DNA of 64,000 nucleotides from Erythrobacter sp. Alg231-14 (GTDB lineage: Bacteria > Pseudomonadota > Alphaproteobacteria > Sphingomonadales > Sphingomonadaceae), in contig NZ_LT702999.1 in assembly GCF_900149685.1 (NCBI RefSeq), positions 2,294,001 to 2,358,000 on the forward strand. Direction: 5' to 3'. Position numbers and translations under genes: made by a program. Shown here in pieces: positions 27,079-36,431 of the stretch. Below the pieces are notes generated by a model. That model searched no databases. It was not told the DNA's origin and saw only the letters and a program-made list of their open reading frames with translations. Each line of letters opens with the position of its first letter. Within the stretch, counting starts at the first letter, position 1.

Positions 27079-28536
27079 ATGCGAATTGGGACTGTTCAAA
27101 GGGGGGCGGCGCGGTCTGTCACTTTTGCGCCCTTATTGGCGCTTGCCGCGCTTTCAGGTTGCGCTTTGCCAAGTATGGATGCGCCCGCTCTCGAACAAGC
27201 GATTCCTGTACCCGAACGATGGTCAATCGCGGATGATGCCGCATCGCATGATGCCGTGGCGATCGAGCTGGGATCCTATTGGCTGCTATTGAACGACCCG
27301 CTGATTGATGAATTCACTGCGCGTGCACGACAAAACAATTTTGATCTCGCTGCGTCTTTGGCGCGGTTGCAGGCGGCAGAAGCTCGATTGCGCGATGCAC
27401 GAAGCGCGCGTTTGCCCACGGCCAATGCCAGCGGCGGTTTGCGTCAGGACTTCGGCGATTTTGCGAATGACGATCTCCAATATGTCTTGAACGGAGATGT
27501 GTCTTGGGAAACCGATTTGTTCGGCCGGATCAGTGGTTCGATTGCTGCGTCTCGCGCAGAATTGCGCGCCGCAGGTTACAACGCGGCCGATCTGGAGCGG
27601 ATCATTGTCGCAACCGTCGCGACACAGACGATCACAGCCCGGTCATTGGCCGCACAGCTGGAGATTGCGCGCGCTTCACTGGCCAATCAAGACGACAACC
27701 TGCTCATCGCGCAATGGCGTGCGCAAGCCGGTCTCGTATCCAGTTTGGACGTGGAGCAGGCCCGCACTCAAAGAGCGCAAACCGCGGCTTCAATTCCTTT
27801 GTTGGAAGGCGATTTGGTGGCCACCGCAAACGCGATTTCGACCTTAATTGGTGAAACACCCGGACCCGTCTATGCCACTTTGGTGGAACAACCTCGTGAG
27901 GTGCCGGCCCCGCCGGTCAATGTCTCGTTGAAGGCGCCCGCCGATACGTTGCGCATGCGGCCCGATGTTGGCGCGGCAGAAGCACAATTGATTGCCGACC
28001 TAGAACGCGTTGGCGTGGCACGGGCGCAACTTTACCCGTTGGTCCGGCTAACCGGAACGGTAGGGACAAGCGCATTTGGCATAGATGAATTGTTCGATGT
28101 GATCACCGGCAACGTCTTTGCTGGGATCACGCAATTGTTGTTCGATGGTGGGCGGACACGTGCCCAGATCGACGCATCTCAGGCCATTGCAGATGGGTCG
28201 CTTGCGGCGTGGCAGCAATCGATCTTGGAAGCGTTGGAAGATGTGGAGACCGCATCGGTAGGCCTTTCCACCAGCAATGATCGGGTGACCGCATTGATGG
28301 AAGCGAGCGAAGGTGCACGCGGTGCAGCGATCCTCGCGCGCAGTCAGTATCAAGCGGGCCTGATCGATTTTCAGGTCCTGCTTTCGGTTGAAAGCCAATT
28401 GTTAAGCGCGCGCACCGCGCAAGTATCGGCGGAAGCGGCGCGGGCTTCGTCATTTGTTGCCTTAGCGCGGGCGATGGGCGGCGGATGGCGGGCGCCGCAA
28501 AATGCCGGAATTGAAACAGGGAATAACGGGCAATGA
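27079..28536 (+). CDS. NodT-family outer membrane lipoprotein of MacAB-like system
   Basis: TolC-fold outer membrane channel with a lipoprotein signal (LLALAALSGC). It carries SYWLLLNDPLIDEFTARAR, WETDLFGRISGSIAASRAELRAAGYNA and LRMRPDVGAAEAQLIADLERVGVARAQLYP, all characteristic of NodT-type proteins. It is followed by GGRTRAQIDASQA in the second repeat. The 485-aa length is usual. Its stop overlaps the adaptor gene by 4 nt (ATGA). It is a paralogue of the protein at 5036, here tied to an ABC rather than RND pump. Confidence 0.9.
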   Translation: MRIGTVQRGAARSVTFAPLLALAALSGCALPSMDAPALEQAIPVPERWSIADDAASHDAVAIELGSYWLLLNDPLIDEFTARARQNNFDLAASLARLQAAEARLRDARSARLPTANASGGLRQDFGDFANDDLQYVLNGDVSWETDLFGRISGSIAASRAELRAAGYNAADLERIIVATVATQTITARSLAAQLEIARASLANQDDNLLIAQWRAQAGLVSSLDVEQARTQRAQTAASIPLLEGDLVATANAISTLIGETPGPVYATLVEQPREVPAPPVNVSLKAPADTLRMRPDVGAAEAQLIADLERVGVARAQLYPLVRLTGTVGTSAFGIDELFDVITGNVFAGITQLLFDGGRTRAQIDASQAIADGSLAAWQQSILEALEDVETASVGLSTSNDRVTALMEASEGARGAAILARSQYQAGLIDFQVLLSVESQLLSARTAQVSAEAARASSFVALARAMGGGWRAPQNAGIETGNNGQ

Positions 28537-29837
28537 GCATTCCAAGCGACAGCACCGAAACTGTCAACGAATTCCTCGGCGAAAAGCAGCAACCTAGTTG
28601 GCGCCGGACGATGAAGTTCTGGCTCCCGGCTGTGATAGTCGGTGCGCTGCTGCTTCTTTTGGTTTCCACCTGTTCAGGCGGCCCGGAACAAACATCCTAT
28701 GTCACCGAAGAGACGACAGAGGGCGAGTTGGATCTCACCGTTACGGCGACCGGGAATTTGCGGCCGACCAATCAAGTGACGGTTGGCTCCGAAGTGAACG
28801 GCCCGGTTGAGCAAGTCCTTGTTGATGTCAACGATCAGGTCACACGAGGACAGGTGATTGCGGTCATCAACACCGAGATCATCGATCAACAAATCGCCCA
28901 AGCACGCGCCAATCTGAACGCGGCACGGGCCAGTCTTTTGCAAGCCCGCGCAACGTTAGAGGTTGATACGGCGCAGCTCGATCGTTTGAAGGAAGTGCGC
29001 GAGCTTTCCGGTGGCCGGGTGCCATCGCAAATTGAATTGGAACAAGCCGAAGCATCGGTTGCCCGTGACAGAGCATCCGTCGCCTCCGCCCAGGCCAACA
29101 TCGAAGCCGCGCAAGCGACGTTACGGGCCAACCTGACCACACGCAGCCGGGCCGTTATCCGCGCGCCGGTCACCGGTGTAGTTTTGGCACGGCAAATTGA
29201 GCCTGGTCAGACTGTCGTTGCCAGTTTTAACACGGTTACACTGTTTGTGATCGCCGAAGATTTGGCGGCAATGCAGCTGCGCGTGTCAATTGATGAGGCC
29301 GATGTTGGCCAAGTCGATGCCGGGCAAAGCGCCAGTTTTACCGTCGATGCCTATCCCGGCAGACGTTTCCCAGCAGAGGTTCAACGCGTCGACTTGGCAT
29401 CGGGCAACACGGTCGAAAATCAAGGCGGTGCGTCGGCTGCTGGGGGCGGATCCGTGGTCAGCTATGAAGCGCGATTGATCGTTCAAAACCCCGAAGGCCT
29501 TTTGCGACCTGGCATGACAGCAACCGCGACCATCGCAACGGAATCAACCGGAAACGTCCTTTTGGTCCCCAACGCCGCACTGCGGTTTAGGCCCGATCGC
29601 GAAGAAGAGAGCGAGGGCGGCATGCTGAATGTTCGAGTCGGCCTTGATCAACAAGAACAAGAAGCCGGCATCGGGGTGGGCTCTCGTCAACAAGTGCAGG
29701 TGCTCCAAGAAGACGGGTCGTTGCAGGCTATCGATGTGATCACCGGTCAAAGCGATGGCCGATTGACCGCGGTGGAATCCTCTGAACTTTCCGCAGGGAT
29801 GGACGTTGTCACCGGCGTGAAAGCGCAAGGTCAGTAG
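28533..29837 (+). CDS. MacA-like periplasmic adaptor (HlyD family)
   Basis: Inner-membrane-anchored adaptor linking the ABC pump to the outer membrane channel. It has one N-terminal transmembrane helix (FWLPAVIVGALLLLLVSTC), a barrel-sandwich half (ATGNLRPTNQVTVGSEVNGP), a coiled-coil hairpin of about 110 residues, and the second half (RAPVTGVVLARQIEPGQTV). Unusual for a MacA, a Gly/Ala insert (VENQGGASAAGGGSVVSYE) breaks the beta-barrel part and a Glu/Gln-rich insert precedes the C-terminal domain. The ATP-binding subunit starts 7 nt after the stop. Confidence 0.88.
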   Translation: MSIPSDSTETVNEFLGEKQQPSWRRTMKFWLPAVIVGALLLLLVSTCSGGPEQTSYVTEETTEGELDLTVTATGNLRPTNQVTVGSEVNGPVEQVLVDVNDQVTRGQVIAVINTEIIDQQIAQARANLNAARASLLQARATLEVDTAQLDRLKEVRELSGGRVPSQIELEQAEASVARDRASVASAQANIEAAQATLRANLTTRSRAVIRAPVTGVVLARQIEPGQTVVASFNTVTLFVIAEDLAAMQLRVSIDEADVGQVDAGQSASFTVDAYPGRRFPAEVQRVDLASGNTVENQGGASAAGGGSVVSYEARLIVQNPEGLLRPGMTATATIATESTGNVLLVPNAALRFRPDREEESEGGMLNVRVGLDQQEQEAGIGVGSRQQVQVLQEDGSLQAIDVITGQSDGRLTAVESSELSAGMDVVTGVKAQGQ

Positions 29838-29844
29838 AGCCGAA

Positions 29845-30570
29845 ATGAGCCAACAGCCGCTTATCGAATTGGAAGGCATCACCAAAGTCTTTGGCAGCGG
29901 ACCGGCTGCGTTTCAGGCTTTGAAGGGTGTCGATCTGACGATCGATCATGGTCAATTCGTTGCGATCATGGGTCCATCGGGATCGGGTAAATCGACCACG
30001 ATGAACATTCTTGGCTGTCTTGACGTACCCACGCGTGGGAAATTCAAGTTTCGCGGGGTCGAGGTACAGCGTTTGAACCGCGATCAACGCAGCCTATTGC
30101 GGCGTCGTTATCTTGGATTTGTGTTCCAAGGGTTCAACTTGCTGTCGCGCACAACCGCGCTTGAAAATGTTGAATTGCCTTTGTTGTACCGGGGGGAGAA
30201 GAAATCCGTCCGGCGCGCCGCCGCGATGCACGCGCTTGATCAGGTCGGCCTTGCCCCTTGGGCGACGCACACTCCGGCAGAATTGTCAGGCGGTCAGCAG
30301 CAACGGGTTGCGATTGCGCGTGCGCTTGTTTCTGATCCGAATGTGTTGTTGGCGGACGAACCGACCGGCAACCTAGATAGCGAAAGATCGGTTGAGATCA
30401 TGGAATTGCTGCGCAAGCTGAATTCCGATGGGATCACGGTCATCATGGTCACGCACGAAGAAGAAATGGCGGCTTTTGCCAAAACGATCGTGCATTTCCG
30501 GGATGGCTTGGTTGATCGAATTGAACGCGGAACCATGAGCGAAGAACCCGTCGCAGGGGAGGCTGTCTGA
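29845..30570 (+). CDS. ABC transporter ATP-binding subunit (MacB/LolD type)
   Basis: Cytoplasmic ATPase of the MacB/LolD/FtsE class. Walker A is MGPSGSGKST, the Q-loop is VFQGFNLL, the signature is LSGGQQQRVAIARAL, and Walker B is VLLADEPTGNLD, with the switch His in MVTHEEEMA. At 241 aa it is an ATPase alone, so this system has split domains unlike the fused MacB of enterobacteria. The stop overlaps the permease ATG by 1 nt. Confidence 0.93.
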   Translation: MSQQPLIELEGITKVFGSGPAAFQALKGVDLTIDHGQFVAIMGPSGSGKSTTMNILGCLDVPTRGKFKFRGVEVQRLNRDQRSLLRRRYLGFVFQGFNLLSRTTALENVELPLLYRGEKKSVRRAAAMHALDQVGLAPWATHTPAELSGGQQQRVAIARALVSDPNVLLADEPTGNLDSERSVEIMELLRKLNSDGITVIMVTHEEEMAAFAKTIVHFRDGLVDRIERGTMSEEPVAGEAV

Positions 30571-31766
30571 TGTTTGGGGCCACCCTGCTTCTTTCTCTGC
30601 GTGAGATACGGCGGCATTTGCTGCGTTCAATTCTAACCACATTAGGCATCATCATCGGCGTTGCGGCGGTCGTGACCATGGTCACGTTGGGCAATGGCGT
30701 TACGGCGTCCGTTCAAGAAGAGATCTCTTCATTGGGCGCGAGCAATTTCATTGTGTTCCCAGTGCGCACAGATCGCGGCACACGTAGGCCATTTTATCAA
30801 GACGATGTTGATGCGGTTCAACAACAGATCGCGGGTGTCGAGGTCGCGGCTGGTACAGTTCAATCCAACGCCACTGCGTTCTACAACGGCCAAGATTGGG
30901 ACACGCAAGTGACAGGCGCGGATGGTGCTTTTCTTCAGGCGCAATCCATCGCCCTTTCCGAAGGGCGCGCATTCACAAGCGACGAAGAAGTGGCGGGCAA
31001 GAATGTCTGCCTGGTCGGTCCGAAAGTGCGCGAGACGATCTTCCTTCCCGATGTAAGCCCTGTCGGCGAAACGATGCGGTTGGGTGAGGTGTCGTGCAAC
31101 GTTGTTGGTGTGCTCGAAGAACGCGGCCAAGGCGGCGGCGGGGCAGATGAAGACGATGTCGTCTTTATGCCGATCAAAACTGTCCAACGCCGGTTCCGCG
31201 GCACCGACTCGCTCGATTATTTCGTCTTGAAATACGATGCATCCTATTCATCCGCAGTGATCCAACAATCGCTTGTCGATCTGTTGCGAGAGCGGCGTTT
31301 GCTGCAAGGCGCCGAAGCGAACGATTTCAACGTCATCGACACCGCTCAGGTTAACGACGCCCTAGGCGCGGTCACCGGCGCCTTGACCGCCATGGTTGGC
31401 GTAATCGCCTCAATCAGCCTCCTTGTCGGTGGGATCGGAATTATGAACATCATGCTTGTTTCCGTGACCGAACGGACGCGCGAAATTGGTATTCGTTTGG
31501 CCATTGGCGCCTTGGCCCGCGAAGTCCGATTGCAGTTTTTGACCGAAGCGGTTGTGCTCTGCGCGCTTGGTGGACTTGCGGGCCTTTTGTTGGCGTTTGT
31601 TGCATCGGTCCTGTTGGCCGGCGCGATTGATGTGCCGTTTATTTTCGACCCCACGATCAATATTTTGAGCTTTGTTTTCGCATCATCCATGGGGATTGTG
31701 TTCGGGTATTACCCCGCCCGCCGCGCCTCACAGCTCGACCCGATCGATGCGCTCCGTCACGAGTGA
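30570..31766 (+). CDS. MacB-like ABC transporter permease (FtsX family)
   Basis: Type VII ABC permease with four transmembrane helices. The first is LRSILTTLGIIIGVAAVVTMVTLG, with the family's N-terminal MacB_PCD entry. A large periplasmic domain follows (residues about 45-270). The last three helices include MVGVIASISLLVGGIGIMNIMLVSVTERTREIG split around the family's GIGIMNIM motif, then LRHE at the end. The system uses ATP hydrolysis to drive periplasm-to-outside export by mechanotransmission; substrates can be macrolides, peptides or lipids and cannot be chosen here. It is the last gene of the four-gene operon and ends 8 nt from the convergent VIT gene. Confidence 0.92.
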   Translation: MFGATLLLSLREIRRHLLRSILTTLGIIIGVAAVVTMVTLGNGVTASVQEEISSLGASNFIVFPVRTDRGTRRPFYQDDVDAVQQQIAGVEVAAGTVQSNATAFYNGQDWDTQVTGADGAFLQAQSIALSEGRAFTSDEEVAGKNVCLVGPKVRETIFLPDVSPVGETMRLGEVSCNVVGVLEERGQGGGGADEDDVVFMPIKTVQRRFRGTDSLDYFVLKYDASYSSAVIQQSLVDLLRERRLLQGAEANDFNVIDTAQVNDALGAVTGALTAMVGVIASISLLVGGIGIMNIMLVSVTERTREIGIRLAIGALAREVRLQFLTEAVVLCALGGLAGLLLAFVASVLLAGAIDVPFIFDPTINILSFVFASSMGIVFGYYPARRASQLDPIDALRHE

Positions 31767-31773
31767 TGGCACG

Positions 31774-34700
31774 CTAATTCTCGACTTCGATCGTCGCGAT
31801 TGTACGGTCGTTTTCATCCCGATTTGAACGGTCAAAACCGACTTCGGCATCGATCAATTGTTCCGATTGATCCGCACGGGCAAAATTGCGGATTAAACGA
31901 ACCATAGCGCGGCCCGGTCCGTTGGGATTGATCCGGTCGCCGCTAAACCCGTGAACGCTGATTTCGTAGCCGCCGGTAAAGGCGTTGCGCATCACATATT
32001 CTTCGGGGCCGTATCCGCTGGTCATGTCATTTGACAATTTCCCGCCCAATTGACTGCGTTGATTCCCGTAAAAGACGTTCTCACTTGATGGTTCGAGAAT
32101 GTGGAGATCGAGGTCGGCATCCGCGCTGGTCCATTCGACCACCACCCGAATATCGGTGTCGAGCGTTGCAATCAGACGGGGATCAAGAGACCATGAGCCG
32201 CCCGCAGCCTCGATCAATGGGATTAAAGAATTGATTTCCATCAATGCGACGGTTTCAAGCCCCTCATACCGCCCGTCGGTAGGGGCAAGGATCACCTCAG
32301 ACAGCAATTCAAACGCTCGCTCCAGATCATCTTTGCGTTGGGCACCCTCCGATTGCCGCGCCCGCGCAGCCAAGGTGAGAGCAAGGATCCGCTTGGGTTG
32401 GGTGCGATATTCGATCCGAGCGTTTAACGTTTCCAACAACTCAATCGCAGTGTCGAAGTCGCCATCGCGTTCGAGCCTAAAGGCTACGATCAACAAGGTT
32501 TCATCATCGCTGGTCCGAAGGTCGAGCGCCGACAGCACCAATTGCCGGGCCAATTCGTCATCGCCCTTCAATCGAAACCACTCCGCTACATCGAGGTAAT
32601 AGCCCGGCGCGCTGCCATATTTCTCTTCTTGCTGTGACAAGACCTCCAACAATTGTTCCGGTTTGGCCGCGTCCAAGGCTTGAAGATAGGGGCGATCATT
32701 GAGGACATTGGCAAGGTCCACTTGCAACGCATTGCCCGGCGCTGCGCCGTTTGCGCGATTGCCTGTCGTAACAAGGCCCGATTCCGCCTGCGCTTCTTGC
32801 AATCCGATATCGGCACCGACCACGGCGATTGGTGATGCAGCATCCAGATTGCTAACGGCCCGCCGTGTGCCGGTCACAACAATGGTGTCTTCGTCTCCGT
32901 CGCCATAATATCCGCCATACTCACCAGGCGGTGGCGGTGGCGGCGGAGGAGACGGTGCCAATAAAGGCGGCGACCGCGGTTCAGCTTCGGCAGCAGCGTC
33001 CGTTGCCGCTTCGCTGACAGCGACTGGCAGCGATTGGACATCCGATTGCTGCACTCGCTGGATTACAGCGTCTTGATCGAATTTTCTGTTCCACCAGTCT
33101 TTCGTTTCTTCCCATTCGGATACAACAAACGAAAGCCGCTCTTCGCGGGCATTGCTGCGCTCTTGTTCACGTGCATATTTTTGCGTTTGATACTGTTTCA
33201 ACCACTGGTCGCCAAAGCCACTTGGCGGTTCGATATCGGCGGCCAAATATTGGTCTGGCTGTTCCAACACCAGAAACGCCATCGTCGGACTTGCGACTTG
33301 GAATCGTTCGGCCAAAACTCGCATTGCATCGCGGTCTACCGGGTTGTCCGATAGGCGATTCACTTCCTGCGACGCCCACAATGCACCGGCGGCGTTGTGG
33401 CCATCGGCGTTGCGTGTGTTGATGCGATAGGTCCGTCGCCGTTCATTGCGACGGGTTCCCGAAAGACGTACGGTGACCTCATCCCATTCGCCCAATTTGC
33501 CAACGACGCTCCAGCGACCATTAGCCGCTGTCAGAGCGCGATATTGCAAGCGATTGCCCCCGCGATCGCGGATCGAAACGATCCCCACTGGCAAGGTTCG
33601 CATTTGCGACAGGATATCTTGGGAATTTTGCGCGTCCATGAACAACGCTTTCCCGCCATTGTCCTGGGCAATGAGGTTGAGCCGTTGTGCGTTGACGTTG
33701 GCCCCGCTCGCGATTGCGATCAAAGGGCAATCGACGTTGAAGCGTTCCGATAGGTTCAACGATGCGTCACCATCGCTGAACAGAATGCAGAGATCGGCGT
33801 CACCGCGTGTGGCGGTTGAAACATTCGCAAAACTGGTCGCACCGCGATAGATTTGTGAGCCCAAGAACGCATCGAGGTCATCGATTTGCGCGCCGGTAAA
33901 GCGGGTCAGTTTTGGGGTGGCACTTGAGAAAGTGATCACTTCGACAGAATTGGGCGCGGTGTCGTTTAGGAATTGCGTCAAAACCGCGCGTTCTGTTTCG
34001 ACCAATGCATCCGCGCGGGATCGCGACACATCCCAATACACGCGCACGCTTTCGGGCGGATCCTCGGAAAGATCAACGGCGGTGTAATCGTCGCTGATGG
34101 TGAAAAACACATCGCCGTTTTCATGGCGTGAGGCAACGGCTTCGCTGATTGGATCAACGCCGGACAATTGCAGCGAGCCGGACAATTGGGTGTCGGCCAA
34201 GACATAGGGCGCGCTGACATAGGATTGCCCTTCGCGCGTCATTTGCACCGGGTCCAATCCGGAAAGGGTGATTGTGGGCGCTTCGGCGACGCCGTTCGCT
34301 GTCGCGCTTAACCGGAACGATCCCACATCGCCGTCAATCTCAAGCGGAATCGAAAGGCCCTCCGCTGTATCAATTGGGGTGACGAATGTGAGCGAGATGC
34401 GCCTGCTGTTGTTGGGCAGGATGGGGTAAATCCGGGTAGAAAATTCGTTCCGGCTCGAAATTTCGGCAAGGCCCGGATCAACGGTGCCGCGCACTTCATC
34501 TTCGTAAATTTGCTGCGCTTTGGGTTGATCGATCAAGCTTCCGGGGATCATCACCCCTTCAATATCGAGCTTGTATCCGGTCAACACCGCATCACGGGGC
34601 AATTGCATCGCAACGCGCGCTTCGACCTGATTGTTCGATGGGTTGGTTAAAAGTGCATCGATTTCCACTTCGGCCATCGTGCCGTTCTGATCTATTGTGA

Positions 34701-34863
34701 CAGAGAATTCGGATACAGTGATGTCCGGCTGTTCCGCGCCGTTCTCGATCCCGTTGATAAGCGCGCGCACCGATGGGTTGGCAGAATTCGTGGGGCTCGA
34801 CACGGCGGCCGCCGGCAACAATGTGAGGGCCAAGATGGCGATCAATCGAGTCAGAGTTTTCAT
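31774..34863 (-). CDS. Exported VIT/vWA protein with TonB-receptor-like segment and DUF2135-like C-terminus
   Basis: A 1029-residue exported protein (Sec signal LIAILALTLLPAAAVSS). Order: VIT domain (about residues 40-190, with LIDQPKAQQIYEDEVRGTVDPGL); vWA domain with MIDAS-like DVSRS and FSDGDAS; a low-complexity Pro stretch (APSPPPPPPPPGE); near residues 655-700 a run EDTIVVTGTRRAVSNLD with DAASPIAVVGAD that closely resembles the start of a TonB-dependent receptor; TPR-like helices; and a C-terminal beta domain with VVEWTSADADLDLHILEPS typical of DUF2135/YfaP. ATG 34863 has GGGGA upstream. It is divergent from the type I secretion operon. Such proteins are thought to bind ligands or assemble in the envelope; the exact role is unknown. 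Confidence 0.85.
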   Translation of the reverse strand: MKTLTRLIAILALTLLPAAAVSSPTNSANPSVRALINGIENGAEQPDITVSEFSVTIDQNGTMAEVEIDALLTNPSNNQVEARVAMQLPRDAVLTGYKLDIEGVMIPGSLIDQPKAQQIYEDEVRGTVDPGLAEISSRNEFSTRIYPILPNNSRRISLTFVTPIDTAEGLSIPLEIDGDVGSFRLSATANGVAEAPTITLSGLDPVQMTREGQSYVSAPYVLADTQLSGSLQLSGVDPISEAVASRHENGDVFFTISDDYTAVDLSEDPPESVRVYWDVSRSRADALVETERAVLTQFLNDTAPNSVEVITFSSATPKLTRFTGAQIDDLDAFLGSQIYRGATSFANVSTATRGDADLCILFSDGDASLNLSERFNVDCPLIAIASGANVNAQRLNLIAQDNGGKALFMDAQNSQDILSQMRTLPVGIVSIRDRGGNRLQYRALTAANGRWSVVGKLGEWDEVTVRLSGTRRNERRRTYRINTRNADGHNAAGALWASQEVNRLSDNPVDRDAMRVLAERFQVASPTMAFLVLEQPDQYLAADIEPPSGFGDQWLKQYQTQKYAREQERSNAREERLSFVVSEWEETKDWWNRKFDQDAVIQRVQQSDVQSLPVAVSEAATDAAAEAEPRSPPLLAPSPPPPPPPPGEYGGYYGDGDEDTIVVTGTRRAVSNLDAASPIAVVGADIGLQEAQAESGLVTTGNRANGAAPGNALQVDLANVLNDRPYLQALDAAKPEQLLEVLSQQEEKYGSAPGYYLDVAEWFRLKGDDELARQLVLSALDLRTSDDETLLIVAFRLERDGDFDTAIELLETLNARIEYRTQPKRILALTLAARARQSEGAQRKDDLERAFELLSEVILAPTDGRYEGLETVALMEINSLIPLIEAAGGSWSLDPRLIATLDTDIRVVVEWTSADADLDLHILEPSSENVFYGNQRSQLGGKLSNDMTSGYGPEEYVMRNAFTGGYEISVHGFSGDRINPNGPGRAMVRLIRNFARADQSEQLIDAEVGFDRSNRDENDRTIATIEVEN

Positions 34864-35082
34864 TGCGTCTTCCCCCAAACAGCAGATGTTAATCCTTTTG
34901 CTAATCAAGCAAATGTGAACGTCAGATGTTCACAATGCCTATCGTTTCCATGGGCCGGTCAATCGCATGGGGGCGCCGCACGCCGAAAAGTTTGCTATGC
35001 GCACACAGACTGCCTTAATGTTCATCCTTCACCGCGGCTTCGCGCGTGGATGCGCCAACCGTTTGGATCGATAACCGTCGCA

Positions 35083-36417
35083 ATGCCCCGTTTTTCAACC
35101 AGATATTCGCAAATGCGCGCCGGTTTTGCCGCCGCGTTTGCGTGCGTTGTGGCTATGCAGCCGGCTTCTGCTCAGGATGAACAATACGGCCCAGTCTTAG
35201 ATCCTGCGACGGAGGCATTAGTCGATGCATCGGTTGAACAGGTGCCCGCATCCATCCCGGCACCGCTGGCGCAGGCGGTCGCGCGATCCTTGGAACAAAG
35301 CCCCATCGTGTTGGCGGGCCTTGCCGAACTGGCGGCATTGGAAGCCGATTTGCGCACTGCGCGGTGGCAGCGATATCCCAATCTTTCGGCTGAATTGTTG
35401 GCCGCAACCGGTGGTTCGAACGTTGCCGAGACCGATGGACTGGCAGTGAATGTCGCCTTGGAGCAACCGCTTTGGGCGGGTGGCGCAATCAACAGCCAAG
35501 TGGACGCCGCAAGGTTCAATGTTGATGTCGGGCGCAATGCGCTGCGTGAGGCGCGCTTCAACATTTTGTTCGCCGTGATTCAGTCTTATTACGATGCGCT
35601 GCTGGCGTTTGAACGGGTCAAAGTGTTGGAAACGGGATTGGCAGAGCACCGTATTTTGGTCGGGTCAATCGAACGTCGCGTCCGACAGGAAGTGTCACCT
35701 CTTGCCGATCTAACTTTGGCGCGATCCCGCCTCACACAGCTGGAGGTGGAATTGACCACGGCGCGGGAAATCGGACAGAATTCGATGCTCCGATTGCGCG
35801 AATTTGTTGGCGCGGATGTTAATCGTCCGGTGTTCGGATCATCTACAGATGCCGACAATGTTCCGGTTCAACCGATCGCGATGCAGGAAATGATGGCATG
35901 CTCGCCCTCACTCGATCGGCTGCGCAGTCAAATCGATGTGGCGCAAGCGCAGGCAAGCACAGCCCGGCGTAGCCTTTTCCCTCAGGTTTTGTTTCAGGTA
36001 TCTCAGAATGAGATAACCGGCGCCCGTGCTGCGATCGTATTGCGTGCGCAAACTGGCAATGGTCTGTCGCGCCTCTCCGCCGCCGACAGCGCAGAAGCGC
36101 GCGTCGATCAAGCGGTGGCGGAATTGGGGCAGGCGGATCGCGAAGGGCGCACTCGATTGGGGATCGAATACATCACGTTAAGATCGAACCAACAGCGCGC
36201 CGAAGCAGGGTCTGAGGCAAGCCAAGCCGCTGGAGATTTGCTCGCGAGTTATCGTCGTCAGTTTGTCGCCGGGCGTCGCAGTTGGCTTGATGTGTTGAAT
36301 GCCGCTAGAGAAGTCACCACCGCGCGCGCTGCGGAAAGCGACGCGCGGGTGAACGCCGCGGCAAGCGCGACAAGGATTTTTGCCTTGTCATGCCGTTGGC
36401 GACCATTGGGGTTGTAA
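35083..36417 (+). CDS. TolC-family outer membrane protein of type I secretion system
   Basis: Outer membrane channel for type I secretion. The signal peptide is within MRAGFAAAFACVVAMQPASAQ. The mature part shows the two TolC repeats: ALAQAVARSLEQSPIVLAG, EQPLWAGGAINSQVDAARFNV, VIQSYYDALLAFERV and the second-half QFVAGRRSWLDVLNAAREV. The start is uncertain: ATGs at 35050, 35083 and 35113 are all in frame and none has a strong ribosome site. The end is unambiguous. It lies directly upstream of the ABC and HlyD genes, so it is the third component of the same exporter rather than a drug-efflux part. Confidence 0.88.
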   Translation: MPRFSTRYSQMRAGFAAAFACVVAMQPASAQDEQYGPVLDPATEALVDASVEQVPASIPAPLAQAVARSLEQSPIVLAGLAELAALEADLRTARWQRYPNLSAELLAATGGSNVAETDGLAVNVALEQPLWAGGAINSQVDAARFNVDVGRNALREARFNILFAVIQSYYDALLAFERVKVLETGLAEHRILVGSIERRVRQEVSPLADLTLARSRLTQLEVELTTAREIGQNSMLRLREFVGADVNRPVFGSSTDADNVPVQPIAMQEMMACSPSLDRLRSQIDVAQAQASTARRSLFPQVLFQVSQNEITGARAAIVLRAQTGNGLSRLSAADSAEARVDQAVAELGQADREGRTRLGIEYITLRSNQQRAEAGSEASQAAGDLLASYRRQFVAGRRSWLDVLNAAREVTTARAAESDARVNAAASATRIFALSCRWRPLGL

Positions 36418-36431
36418 AGGTAGGCGGCTGC

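Noticed and set aside
32937..32960. GC-rich repeat tract GGTGGCGGTGGCGGCGG
   Set aside because: It encodes the poly-Pro linker of the VIT/vWA protein on the minus strand, not an independent repeat element.
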